Shown here: in pieces, positions 11,601 through 22,271 of the stretch | Numbering within the stretch: the stretch's first letter is position 1 | Layout of the letters: the number at the start of each line of letters is the position of its first letter | Source: Dactylis glomerata | Taxonomy: Eukaryota; Streptophyta; Magnoliopsida; Poales; Poaceae | Assembly (NCBI GenBank): GCA_007115705.1 | Contig: QXEO01001135.1 | Coordinates: forward strand, 744,001-808,000 | DNA: 64,000 nt | Reading direction: 5' to 3' | The notes under the pieces: generated by a model | The model's input: only the letters and a program-made list of their open reading frames with translations | Databases searched by the model: none | Told to the model about the DNA's origin: nothing | Translations under genes and position numbers: made by a program

Positions 11601-14600
11601 AAATTGGTTTGGTTTTACGATAATTCAGGTACTCCCTCCGACCACTATTACTTGTCCTAATATGGATGTATCTAGACACTAAAATGTGTCCGGATACATC
11701 CATAGTAGGGACAAGCAATAGTGGTCGGAGGGAGTAATAAGAAATGGCATTCCCAAATTCTAATAGTTTTCTAGTTAACCGATAGTTCAGTTAACATAAA
11801 ATTAGGTTCGGTGTTTGGTTTTTAACGGAATTGACCGAACATAGAATGACAGGATATAACAAGTAATACACGCATCAGTATGGTGTGGCACCACATCGAC
11901 CAGGACAAGTATATACACCATGTACACATACAGCCACACACTTAGCACTGCTCCTGAAACCTGCCATACATGCTTGTGCATGTCTAGCTGATGCTACGTG
12001 AAAGCATGTGTAGGAAAAAAAATGCATGATGCCTATCTCTTCCATGCAGACACATAGTAAAATAATTATGCGCTGAAATTTCATTTTTTTACTAAAATGG
12101 ATGAGTTGCATGTGTTAGCTGCATAAGAGCATGGGGCTGCTAAGAGTTTGGAGACATGGGGCTGGCTTAGTGACAGCTCGACCAAGTGTTCTGACTCTCG
12201 TCTATATCTCGGTTTGTATGGTTTTGGTCCACCTACGGTCAAAACCTAATTATCCTTTTTAAAATTGGTTTATCACATTTACCAACCGAAATTAGCTGCA
12301 GTTGGTTTCGATTTTTTATGCCCACCCTTAGCTGTAACTATTGATCTTTGGAGACATGGGGCTGGCCTGGTGGGCTGTTACATGCCTTTTGGCCCATAAG
12401 CTAGTACCAACCACGGTAGTGGACAGCTCGACCAAGTGTTCTGACTCTCTCGTCTATATCTCGGTTTGTATGGTTTTGGTCCACTTACAGTCAAAACCTA
12501 ATTATCCTTTTTAAAATTGGTTTATCACATTTACCAACCGAAATTATTTGCAGTTGGTTTTGTTTTTTAATCCCACCCTTAGCTGTAACTATTGGTCTTT
12601 TATCACTTACCTGTGTTTAGAAGTCCGTAATTTAAAATCATGTTATCTCTCTGCAGCAACTCTCAATGCAATTGGGAGATCTTGGGAATGTAAGCGACTC
12701 CACAACACGGAGGAACATTCAACAAAGCGCAATAAGACATGGTGTTCTCCTCCAGAATCTTGGTTCATTGCTTCTAGAACTTGGTCGCACAACAATGATG
12801 CTTCGTATCAACCCTGCACCTGTAGGTTTCTGTGACAACTGTGTTCACCTCATTTCAGATTGGAAAATGATTTTGTATTTGTACATCTACACTGACCTAT
12901 TTCCTTCCAGTCAGAAACTGTCATAAATTCTGGACCTGCTGTTTTTATATCTCCATCTGGGCCAAACCCTCTTATGGTTCCCGTAAGTTGTATAAATTTT
13001 AGATTAGAATAAATGGGGTTGATAAGGCCCTTGTCCTGTTTATCCATTTGCTAACTAATTTTTGTGCAGCCTGTTCCATTTTTCCCAGGACCAAGATCTG
13101 TCCAAATGGGTCCGATGTTTTCTAGTCTTAGCTCGCAAGGCTCTGTTCTGCAGCCCAGAGACGCTGATATCCGTGCAAGTGAGTAAAGCTTTATTCCTCG
13201 ATTTGTTTATTTTCCTCTTGTGGTGTTATCGCCGCGCGATTTTTTTATTGTTGCCTTTTATCCACCTGAAATTACTTTTTGTTCCACATGACAAATTTTA
13301 GCTTTGGTATGAAGGTCTGGTCAGCTATCTTAAAATTACAGTCAGTGGTGGAAACACGAGTTGTGAGAGTCAAGCAGTGTTATTGTTTAGACCGGAGTCC
13401 TTTTTTGAGCTTTTTAGAATGGATTCCTAAATAAGCAGACTGAGTAAATCAGAACAGATGGGGTGAATGTTCCATTTGAAAGTTGGGGAAATCTTCTTAT
13501 AAGCGCCGCACCAGCTTCCTTCCGTGCGGCGCACGGAGATACGAAAACACAGCTCGTCACATCGTTTCTTTTAGTATGTGGTGCGGACCGACGATCAGGT
13601 GACCGATGGCCAGAGAAGACTTTACGTATGGTGCATGGTGTGTAAACAGCAGGCCCGCATCGCTACAGTGTTTTAGTCCACTTTTCAACACTGATTTTCT
13701 ACAGTACTTCTCTGCAGCTGTGCTACTTTTTTTGCTACAGCAGCACTAGTTCATCTTTTTGTTGACATTGCATGTTGCGGACAATACTGAAAGCTTTCAT
13801 GTACTTCTTTTTGTGTTTTAAAAAAGCTTTAAACCCATCAGAAATAATGATATTTTTACTAGTGCGAAAAACTTGATTATTATTTTAGAGAACATGATAG
13901 TTAATCCTAAATACTTGGGAAGCGTGTATAAAAAATCCGGTGGCTGTACTCAAAAAATCTGATTACGATTTTTGGAGAATCTGATAGTTAATTCTAAATA
14001 CCTGGCAATCGTGTATAACAAAATTGGCAGCTATATCCGAAATTTTTGATTATGCTGATACTTAATTCTAAATACCTGGCAATCGTTTATAAAAAAATTG
14101 GTAGCTATATCCGAAAATTTTGATTATGGTTTACCTGGCAATTGTGTATAAAAAACTCGGTAGCTGTATCTAGGACTGGACTAACGTGTCGGACGCTTGT
14201 ATCAAAAAATCTGATTATGGTTTTTGAAGAACCTGGTAGTTAATTCTAAATATCTGGCAATCGTGTATAAAAATATCGGTAGCTCTACCTAGGGATGAAC
14301 TAATGAGCTGGTCGCCTGTACCAAAAATTCTGATTATTGTTTTTTTGTAGAATTTGGTAATTAATTCTAAATACCCGGCAGTCGTGTATAAAATACCTGG
14401 TAGCTGTATGAAAAAACCAATACTTATTTTGAGACATGGCAGTAAATTCTAAATACTTGGAGTATTTTTAAAAATCTGGTAACTTTACAGAAACGCCTAC
14501 TAATTGTTTTTAAAGAACTTGATATTTAATTCTAAATATTCCGTCGCAGTCTAGTTAGTACTACTAGTAGTACTCCATACTGCGTTATCTTGGTGAGTCT

Positions 14601-17579
14601 AGGCCTGGCCTACGTAGCAGTGCATGCAGCCTTGTTGTACGCATCCTGCGGTAATTAGCGTGTAGAGGATCAGGTTGTCAGGCTGTGATTAGCGGGATGT
14701 GGGCGCCGCACGAGAAGAAGAATATGCGGCGCCGCCCCCTAGTCCGGTCCTTGAAAGTTTTGGTTTGTGTAAACCCCTACCAATGGTTTGAAGTTGCCAT
14801 GTTTTGTAAGCGCCAGTTTGTAAGAGCAGATTTGGGATGGTTTAGATCTGATGTCTTATCTGTCGTATTAAATCAATCAGAACATGCATGGTTGGGTATA
14901 TCTGTTCGAATTTAATCAATAATAGATTGCAGAGTCCATGAAGCTTTGTTTCTATCACTTTATGGTGTTATAACTTGATGCCAGTTAGTAAACGCGGATC
15001 CGAATCAGGGATCATTTAGAGCTCAGTTAGTATTTGTTGTATGAAATAGATCAGAACAAGCAGGTTAGTGTGTCAAGTAGTGAGCAATGGATCAGAGGAA
15101 TCGAATCAGGAGATGATTTTTTGAACCTGTGGGTTTTTTGATTTCCAGCGTTTCTCATTTAAATAGTTCTCTCTTTTGCACATTCTTGTATGGATCTAAA
15201 TAAACAATTGATGCATCTAGATTACTGCCTTGTGTGTTCATTTTTCTTCTTCTGCTGCTGCTACTTTGGTTGGTGATTATGGTTAAATGCCAGTCTTTTT
15301 GGTTCTTAGGTGGGTTTGTGCCTGTAGCCAATACTAGTTCAAGTGAATCGGTTGGGGCACAGCCAGCACAAGAAAATACAGATAGAACTGGCAATATTTC
15401 ACGTTCAAACGTTAGGGAAGCATTTGCACGAGTTGCAGGTGGTGCTCCTTTTGCTGTTGGGTCTGGACTTAGACTGGTTCCACTTAGAACAGTTGTTGCT
15501 GTGCCTGCTGGCATCAGTCACCCTCCATCAGGTTCATCTAGTGGAGGAGTTGGTGTTATCTATCCAATGGTCACCAGAATTCAACAAAGAGTAAATACTA
15601 ATGCTAGTGATGCACGAAACGGTCAAACTCCAAATGTACCTGATCATAGTGACACCCATGCTAATCTGCAACCGAATCCTCAGCCATCTCAAGCTCATGA
15701 AGCAGGTGAATGAGTTTCCTCACTTCATCAGTATATTGCTTTCTTCCTTTTTAATTGTTTTATAATCGTTCTTTAAAAGTTTCTACTGAAGTGCAATCTG
15801 GTTTTGGTAGCTCATGACTCATCCAATCCTGAATCTGTGTCCTGTCAATTTGTCAAGGGATAATACTGAAGATGCACACCACTAAGATGCTTGTCTGTGC
15901 TGTGCCTCCACTGTCGTGTCTTCTCGTTGTTGTCTTTACTGTCTTTTCACTGATACGACAAGTGGTCGGTTTCTGTGTCTTTTCCCTTGTCACTAGTTAG
16001 GATGCCTCTGGTGCACCAGTGGAATGAATGTGGAGAATGTAAAAGGGAGATATTTGGGTATCCTGTTGATGGGTGGTGTTACAGGAAATCTGTAGCTCCT
16101 TCCTTAGTTTTGACATCACGTGCATGTGCTGGTTTGGTTAGCCTGTTTGCTATGCCAGGCCAACAAGGTTTGGCATCAAATTTCTGATCCGATTTTGACA
16201 AAAAAATAAGCTGGTTAGGATATGGGGTACGGAAAAAATTATATTGCTAACCTAATTCTAATATAGTAATTAAATTAATTAAACCCCAGAATATCGAACC
16301 ATGAATGAGGAAAGGCATGAGATAAATGTTGGCTAGTAATTGTGAAGCCCCAATTCTTGACTGAACGGGACACCAAAGGCCTCTGCCCTCCCTCAATATC
16401 TATCCAAGAGATGGAAGGGCAGAGATATTTTTTTTGGGGTTTTTCATCTTTTCATCAAAGAGTTGAACAGTGAAGATAGATGGCAAGTGCCTGATCGATT
16501 TGATCAGGCCGTGTAGGAATAAGGTAGACCATATCTGGTACATAGTTTATAGCTGAGTTATCAGTATGTTACGTGAACCATAATTTGTTTTCTAGACGAA
16601 TGCATGCTTTTCTTTGATGATTATTCATTCTTTGGTTTATGCTATTCTGGTCCACACGTTGAGCTTTTTGGTGTTCCAAAAGAAAAATGCCCCGTTCTCT
16701 TATGCCGTTTTCATGATGAATGGATATTGTTTTAGGTAATCTGGGACCTCAGGTTGATGTCAATGTGGGGAACATCTCTCAGGCCTCCCATGGGCAGCAG
16801 AACGGCCTGGGTCCTTTCTCCCAGCTGATGGACAGTCTCCAGTGGATTGGTTCGCTATTTTCTGGAGAAAATCCCCAAGCAAATGGCACAAGTCAGCATG
16901 TACCAGTGGCGTCTGCTGAGCCGGTAGGTGCTAGAAACCACGCAGCACCTGAAGTGTCAGGGGTCAGCGATGAGGGGATACGCTTTGCTAATTTGGTCCG
17001 GGAAATTATGCCGTTTATCTCCCAAGCTGAAAATCAACCTCACAGCACCCCAGCAGACAGCAGCAGTAATCCTCCACAGGTAAATGAATTTCTTATATAT
17101 TACTTAATACAGTTATCTCCTGATGGATGGGTAACATCAGTACTGGATGCAGACTGTGTCTGAGAGCTTAAACTGTGCGAGGGATGGGCCAAGTAATTCT
17201 AGGAATTTGCATCAACATAACCGTGACCCAGTCGATGAGCCTAATTCTAAAAGGCAAAGGTATTACACGACTTTCACATGTTTCTGATGACAATTATGGA
17301 TGTTGTCTGATCTATTTATGATATTTTTTTTTCTTAATTGGCCTTGAAATATGCTGATTCTCGTCAAATAACTTACTATTGTTTAGCAATAGGGTATCCT
17401 GCAAAGGACGTGTATACATACCAATACTTTATACTGAAATTGGATATAATTATATGATTATGGCATAGTGCTGTGGTTGTTCTTTCAGTTAGTTCCAACC
17501 TTACCTGGCGTTATAGTGGCATCTGTGGACTGGTCATTTTAACCATGTTCTCCACTTTTTTTGCAGAATGAGTGAATGA
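5628..17579 (+). CDS. Ubiquitin-like (BAG6/Scythe-type UBL) domain protein, 15 coding exons
   Basis: Exons by splice consensus and phase: 5628-5747, 8097-8214, 8435-8515, 10156-10262, 10367-10402, 10484-10621, 10714-10798, 10882-11066, 12657-12821, 12911-12982, 13070-13178, 15310-15705, 16736-17079, 17153-17259, 17567-17579. They join without a stop into 2076 nt (691 aa). Residues ~20-93 form a ubiquitin-like fold (TTIEIKIKTLGSQTYNLRV, then ICRGRVLKDDELLSAY, then HTLHLVVRQ), as in plant homologues of BAG6/Scythe. The rest is low-complexity, rich in Pro, Ser, Gln and Asn, with helical blocks (VIPDSLTTISQYINFMRDSF; LTRQLLVDLSGQLLS; a segment near IRFANLVREIMPFISQ) and a basic C-terminus (KRQRMSE). 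Metazoan BAG6 is a UBL adaptor in protein quality control; that role here is inferred from family only. No BAG domain is visible. The ATG is the first in its exon. The protein seems shorter at its C-terminal side than I expect for plant relatives. Least certain junctions: donor at 10622 (GTGAAT) and the last tiny exon. Confidence 0.85.
6718..6940 (+). mobile_element. Possible solo LTR or LTR fragment in intron 1 of the coding region
   Basis: Starts TGTGGTGGATTAAATATGG and contains a TATA-like CCTATAAAAAAGGGAAC (~6873) followed by ATGAATGAACGAGAATAAA, an arrangement typical of Copia LTRs (promoter, then poly(A) signal). I could not find a 5-bp target duplication, a CA end, or a partner LTR, so the right boundary is arbitrary. 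Confidence 0.35.
7227..7374 (+). repeat. 74-bp tandem duplication
   Basis: ATCAGTTGCAACCTATTAG... at 7227 repeats at 7301. The two 74-bp units are nearly identical, with one visible mismatch (CATTCGC versus CATTAGC). Confidence 0.9.
7395..7984. mobile_element. MULE-like element with perfect 9-bp target duplication, rich in CGATACGTATCG
   Basis: The 9-mer GATGTTGAC flanks the element at 7386-7394 and 7985-7993. A perfect 9-bp duplication is the signature of Mutator-superfamily insertion. The termini are only weakly inverted (CATGGTTG... and the complement AAGGTTTTTAG...). The left end has the 12-bp palindrome CGATACGTATCG twice; the right end has a cluster of GTATCG/CGATAC motifs. The interior is AT-rich and non-coding: a small non-autonomous element with poor or no TIRs. 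Confidence 0.75.
8215..8434 (+). other. U12-type (minor spliceosome) intron inside the UBL domain
   Basis: The donor reads GTATCCTC right after the exon, matching the U12 consensus RTATCCTT at seven of eight bases. TCCTTAAC, an exact U12 branch-site core, lies at 8415-8422, with the branch A 13-14 nt from the acceptor AG at 8433-8434. The intron is 220 nt and splits a codon after its first base; joining restores ...SAYHVEDGHTLHL, the expected UBL sequence. Other introns of the gene show ordinary donors such as GTAAGT and GTAAAT. Splicing type is inferred from sequence; it would need U11/U12 and U4atac/U6atac snRNPs. Confidence 0.85.
8902..9291. mobile_element. hAT-like MITE with 8-bp target duplication
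   Basis: GCCAAATA occurs at 8894-8901 and 9292-9299, an 8-bp duplication as made by hAT transposases. Near the ends is an inverted pair, AAATGTAGCTCGGG at 8914 and its counterpart CGGGCTACATTT ending at 9282. The interior is AT-rich without coding potential. Confidence 0.7.
9364..9925. mobile_element. hAT-like element with GACTAGTC subterminal repeats
   Basis: TGTATTGC flanks both sides (9356-9363 and 9926-9933), a perfect 8-bp duplication. Ends are an imperfect TIR: CTAGGATTACAAGTC at the left and CAAGGATTATGAGTC read from the right. Both ends carry many copies of the palindrome GACTAGTC or related CGACTAGTC. About 560 bp, non-coding, so non-autonomous. Confidence 0.75.
11632..11734. mobile_element. 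Stowaway MITE (103 bp hairpin)
   Basis: CTCCCTCCGACCACTATTA at the left is matched by the inverted TAGTGGTCGGAGGGAG at the right, flanked by TA on both sides (11630-11631 and 11735-11736). It sits in the 1.6-kb intron between coding exons 8 and 9. Confidence 0.9.
12148..12601 (+). repeat. ~200-bp imperfect tandem duplication in an intron
   Basis: The block starting TTTGGAGACATGGGGCTGG near 12147 recurs at 12347. The second copy carries about 45 extra bases after the first 20 (CTGTTACATGCCTTTTGG...), so either copy 1 lost or copy 2 gained them. The second copy ends ~55 bp before the acceptor of coding exon 9. Confidence 0.85.
13485..14750. mobile_element. MULE-like element with 9-bp target duplication and hairpin ends
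   Basis: TTGAAAGTT flanks the element at 13476-13484 and 14751-14759. Each end contains a hairpin: GCGCCGCAC (13503) pairs with GTGCGGCGC (13524), and GGCGCCGCA (14702) pairs with TGCGGCGCC (14725). The two hairpin regions are also inverted copies of each other. The middle is a degenerate tandem array, annotated separately. No transposase reading frame. It lies in the intron before coding exon 12. Confidence 0.8.
13855..14545 (+). repeat. Degenerate ~85-bp tandem array inside the MULE-like element
   Basis: About seven units, each with a core like TTAATTCTAAATACCTGGCA then TCGTGTATAAAAA and GGTAGCTGTA, at roughly 13902, 13990, 14060, 14240, 14360, 14442 and 14526. Spacing varies from about 70 to 180 nt because some units carry an extra segment. 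Confidence 0.8.
15706..16735 (+). other. 1.0-kb intron with no recognised element
   Basis: AT-rich intron with standard donor GTGAAT and acceptor TTTTAG. No terminal repeats or coding frames worth reporting. Confidence 0.5.
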
Positions 17580-17941
17580 TTCAGGCTGCCTTGTTATTGT
17601 TTGGAGGAGGCTGCGTTGCAGTATGTGAGCTGAGAATTTTTCCAGTTTATGTTGCACCAGAAGATAAAATGATCAAAGCGAGTCATGAGTTATTGGGACA
17701 AGTGGGATTATTTGTAGTGTATAGTTGATCATCTAGGATACTAGGTGAGGCAGCTGTGCTTTCCTCGTTGCGCAGCACTTCCTCTAATCTTATGCTTTGC
17801 GGATATACATATTTTTTTTAGTCTGGTATCCATCTTCAATGTGTACAACTCAATTTATCTGGGGTGGAATTATCTGTGTAATCGATGAAAGCTTTACAAG
17901 GTGGTGCTTGTAACGCCACAGGCTTCGTGTTTATCCATCAA
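17580..17941 (+). other. Probable 3'UTR and downstream flank of the UBL gene
   Basis: AT-rich, non-coding sequence after the TGA stop at 17577-17579. Several T-rich stretches and TTGTAAC-like motifs could serve 3'-end formation, but I cannot place the poly(A) site. It ends at a MULE-like insertion whose target duplication begins at 17942. Confidence 0.4.
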
Positions 17942-17951
17942 TATACAATAT

Positions 17952-19820
17952 CAACACAGATTTGCTACTACCGGTGGTAGCTATACACCCAAGCATCCAT
18001 CAGTTTCAATGTCAGAATACTGTGCTGCCCGGCATCTCGGCGCATCCCGACCCCCACAAAAAGAATAGAAAAAAAAATCATTTCCAAACCTGACACCCCC
18101 GGTCTCTTTGTTCTCCACCTGCCATAGCCATGGCGGCCTTCCTTTGCCGGGTATTGCCATAGAGTACTCCCAGAACCACTGTATAGCTCGACCAGCGGGC
18201 CTCCGGATCTGCCTTGGACAAGTACCACCGACAGTCGTGCGCCCTACTGCCCCTCTCCGTCCTGCTCTGTTGCGTGCACCGTCCACGGTGCAACAGCTCA
18301 GCGCCCACCGATTTCACCGCCTCCGACCGATCCCAACGGCTGAGCACAGCCACAGCATCCCGACTAGCGGTCCTGATCCTTCCTAAGGTGCGTCTTCCGC
18401 TGAAGCACGATGCGGTGCTTGTGGCAGCCCTCCATAACGCGATGGCCCTACTCCTCCCTCGGCGATCGGCCGGGGGGAGGAGGACCACGAAGCCAATCCT
18501 GGGGCGACGCCGTCTTGTTGTGGCTGAACCCGTTGAGAACGGAAGAGGTGCGGAGGCCAAGCTCCAATAGAAGATTGTGGCCTTGTGGGCACTGCCGGCC
18601 GCCATGGCCATGTCGCCCTCGATGGGGGGCGGCACGCAGCCGCTACGGACTAAGAGGGGCCAGACCACCCCGCGCATCTCCTGTGCCGGAGCGGGGTGCT
18701 GGGCACTTGGGCGGGACGGTGAAGTTTGGCCAGGGCGGCGCAGCTGTCTCCCTCCCGACGACATCTGCGCGTGAGGGTGTCGTTTGCTTGGACGGAGGTA
18801 TGACAGGTCGGCGTGATGGTCTCCCTGCCGATGGCGGCCGGGCGCTCGCACAGTCGGTGGCCATGGTCCTGTGCGTGGGGGAAGACTAGAAGAGGGACGA
18901 GGCGCGGGGAGGAGTGGATGAGAGATTGGGGATGAGGATGTGGTACTCGCCCTGAATCCCTGATCTCTTCCGCATTGGTGCCCCCCGCCCCGATCTCTCC
19001 CACACCGGCGCTGCCCCTCATATCCCCTGCAGGAGGTCCTGTGGCAGGCTGCACCGGCTGGAGACCGGGTAGAAGCACCGGTCCATGGCCACCAGCTCGG
19101 GATGCAGGTCGCATATCTTCAAGGTAGGGCGCCGCCTGTCTGGAAGAAGCATGGTGGAGAGCCACCGGCCCGAGCGGCACGCGGGGCATGTTCAGCCGTG
19201 GTAACATGCGGGGGCGGCCGGCCATGGTGGGCGGCGTGGTGGGTTGTTGGAGCAGCACACTGGGTTGAGTAGGTGGAGCGGGTGAAGGTGGGGGCGGTGA
19301 GGGGGAAGTGCCGCACACCTTGATGGGCCAGCCCACCCGCACGCCCCCGTCGGTTCCGCCTGAATCGCTAAATCCCTACTGTCTTCCTCCCTCGACCGCC
19401 GCCATCAGCCTCGAGCGCCTCCATCTCCGGCGCCTCTTACCTTCTATCCTCCCCTTCGACCGCCTCCATCTCCGGCGCCGGCGAGCTCTCCCCCCCTACC
19501 CTAAGACCCCACCCCCAACCCTAAGTACATGGGCTTGCTCCGCCACCTCCGCCGCTGGCCGCGGCGTCGGCGGCTTCGTGACGCCTCCGAGCCTCACCTC
19601 CGCCGGCGACGACACGGCCAGCCGCGTCGTCCCCATCGCCGGCGAGGGCTGCGTGCGGCCGTCTTCTTCCCTGGTCTTCTTCTTCCTTCGGTTGTAGTTC
19701 TTTTTTCTTCCCAAACGGTACTAACGGGCCGGTCGATTGGGGTGTGCGGCGTTTCGTCCGTGTCGACCTGCTCGGTGTATAGGAATTGCCGCTACCACCG
19801 GTGGTAACAGGCTATTTTGC
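17952..19820. mobile_element. 1.87-kb MULE-like element with GC-rich cargo, just downstream of the UBL gene
   Basis: TATACAATAT occurs at 17942-17951 and 19821-19830, compatible with a 9-bp Mutator duplication plus one chance match. The ends form an imperfect TIR of ~30 bp whose core is GCTACTACCGGTGGTAGC on the left and TACCACCGGTGGTA on the right; each is itself palindromic. The interior (18080-19720) is strongly GC-rich, with long overlapping frames on both strands, for example 18078-18851 on - (257 codons) and 18650-19342 on - (230 codons). It includes CTCCATCTCCGGCGCC repeats and leader-like sequence near 19360-19560. No transposase motif; I suspect captured gene pieces, identity unknown. 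Confidence 0.7.
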
Positions 19821-19852
19821 TATACAATATAAGATAACTGTTTATAACATGC

Positions 19853-21481
19853 TGATACGTCTCAAACGTATCTATAATTTTTGATGCTCTATTCTTGTTT
19901 ATGCACCATTTGCTTTGTGTTTTGTTTACACTTCGTGGCGTTTTTATGCATTTTTCGGAACTAACCTATTAACAAGATGCCACACTGTCAGTTCCATGTT
20001 TTCCGCTGTTTTTGTGTTTCAGAAAAGCTACACAGGAAATATTCTCGAAATTGGACGAAACAAAAGCCAAAGTCCCTAATTACCTGACACGAAGACGGAG
20101 TCCAAAGGAGAGCAGGAGACAGACCGGAGGCCGGCCACACCATATGGTGGCGCGTGCCCCCCTTGGCCGCGCCACCAGGAGGTGTGACCGCCTGGTCCAC
20201 CACCTGACATCGCCATTCCGCCTATATAATCTCCTCGACGAGAAAACCCTAGGAGCCCGAACTCTTTTCCAGAAAACATACTGCAAGCCGTCAGCGTCGT
20301 CGACGCGAGATCGGGAGGGTCCAGAAGCTCTTCTCGGCACCCTGTCGAAGAGGGGAATCACCACCGGAGGCCTTCTTCATCACCATGCCTGCCTCCGGAG
20401 TGATGTGTGAGTAGTCTACCTTGGACTATGGGTCTATAGCAGTAGCTAGATGGATGTCTTCTCCTCCATGTGCTTCATGTTTAAATCTTGTGAGCTGCCT
20501 ATCATGATCAAGACCATCGTTATGTAATTCTACATGTTGTGTTTGTTGGGATCCGATGAATATTGAGTACTATGTAAAATTGATTTGTGATTTATCATCT
20601 CTATGTTGTTTATGATCTTGCATGCTCTCCGTTGCTAGTAGATATCTTGGCCGAGTAGGTGCTAATAACTCCAAGAGGGATTATTTATGCTCGATAGTGG
20701 GTTCATGTCTCTGGTAACTTGGGGGAGTGACAACAACCTCTAAAGTTGTAGATGTGCTGTTGCTACTAGGGAGAAAACAACAATCTTGTGTCCAAGGACA
20801 TTTATATTGTTTACTTTACGCACTTTGCTTAAGGCGATAATCTGTTGCTTGCAACTTAATACCCAACGGTTGTTCGGATGATATCTGGTGGGTGGATTAT
20901 TAGTCATAGATGCAGTTGGATTACGGCCTATGTATTATGTTGTAATGCCCAAGTGAATCTCATAGTGATCCTCATGACATGTACATGCATTGCTTGCATT
21001 CTTTATTCTGTCAATTGCCGAACTGTAATTTGTTTACCCAGCATGTTATTTATCTTTATGGAGAGACACCTGTAGTGAACTATGGACCCCGGTCCATTCT
21101 TTTACATTCATATCACCGTTTACCTTTTACAAGCATTATTTACTTTCTCGCAAACAACTATCTTTTACCACACGATACGTTTAATCCTTTGTTTACAGCA
21201 AACTGGTGAGATTGACAACCTCACTGCTAGTTGGGGGAAAGTACTTTGGTTGTATTGTGTGCAGGTTCCACGTTGCCGCTGGTGCAGAGCTTCGCCTAGA
21301 TAGGCGCCATAAACAAATTGTATGGAGCGTCGCCAAGCCAGCTAGCATCAACCTTCAGAAGTGGTTTCTTTCTCCTACTGGTTCGATTAAACCTTGGTTT
21401 CATACTGAGGGAAACTTACCGATGTGCTCATCATACCTTCCTCTTTGGGTTCCCAACTAGGTGGCTAAGCACCGCCAATCA
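19853..21481 (+). repeat. 5' LTR of element A (1629 bp)
   Basis: TG...CA bounded, with a TATA-like CCTATATAATC near 20221. A hand comparison of the first 214 bp with the 3' LTR gives about 14 mismatches, more than for B or C over similar stretches, consistent with A being the oldest of the three. Confidence 0.92.
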
Positions 21482-21674
21482 AGCATTTTTCTGGCGCCGT
21501 TGCCGGGGAGAAAGAGGATTTCTGCAAGGGGAGTCTCTCGCTTCCAATCTTTTACTTTGTTATTGTTTTGCTTATTTTCTTTACTTTATTTTTGCTTGCA
21601 TATTTTTATGAAAAATACAAAAAAATTAGTTCCTTTTATAGTTGGTATTTCGTTACTTTTACTTTTAGTTCATT

Positions 21675-22271
21675 ATGTTGTTCCCTAAGTACGTTCTGGA
21701 AGACCTATCAATAGGTAGTGGTTCTATAATTGGGAAAGATAACATTGAGGAGTTCTTTAATCATGTAAGTAAGCACAAAGATGTTGAGGATAGATCTTTA
21801 GTCGAACTTGCTCCTAGTTATGAAGTTGCTGCTGCTTACTTAGTTCACATGTTGGAGGCTAGGTTTGTTAACCTTAATCCCTTTATGCAGCAAATGTTTC
21901 TTAAGCTTCATGATATCGAAGACTCTGAAAAGAGGAATTTTATTTTGGAGACTTTGCGTAAATAATTTAGAGATGTTGTCATAGAAGCTAGGAAAGTTTT
22001 TGAGCGTTTTAATATGCTTGTCTCACATGAAGATGTTGTTGTTACAACCAAGGAAAAAATCAAAATACCAATACCTTTTAAACTCTTGGGAATGCATGAA
22101 GCTTTGGAAAAGAATTTTGATTGGATTGTTCCTGAAAAGCCTTTTGATGAAAGTAGTGAGCCCAAGAGTGCTCATAGAGGGTCCTCTAAAACTCATTTGG
22201 ATAAAATTCAATTTCTTGTTGAAAAGACTTCTGCTATTGATATTAATGCTTCATCGCTTGAAATTACTTGA
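21675..22271 (+). pseudogene. gag-region reading frame of element A with one in-frame stop
   Basis: A single frame of 199 codons starting MLFPKYVLEDLSIGSGS, broken by TAA at 21963-21965 inside LRK-stop-FRDVV and continuing ARKVFERFNMLVSHEDVVV to the terminal stop. It lies ~170 bp after the primer-binding site, the gag position, but no CCHC knuckle or capsid motif is seen. The second half is rich in Lys and Glu. It would be a helper-dependent or non-functional protein. The function is not recognised beyond its place in the retrotransposon. Confidence 0.6.

Noticed and set aside
18078..18851. 257-codon open frame on the - strand
   Set aside because: It lies in strongly GC-rich sequence where several frames on both strands are open together, has no recognisable motif, and sits inside a TIR-bounded element.
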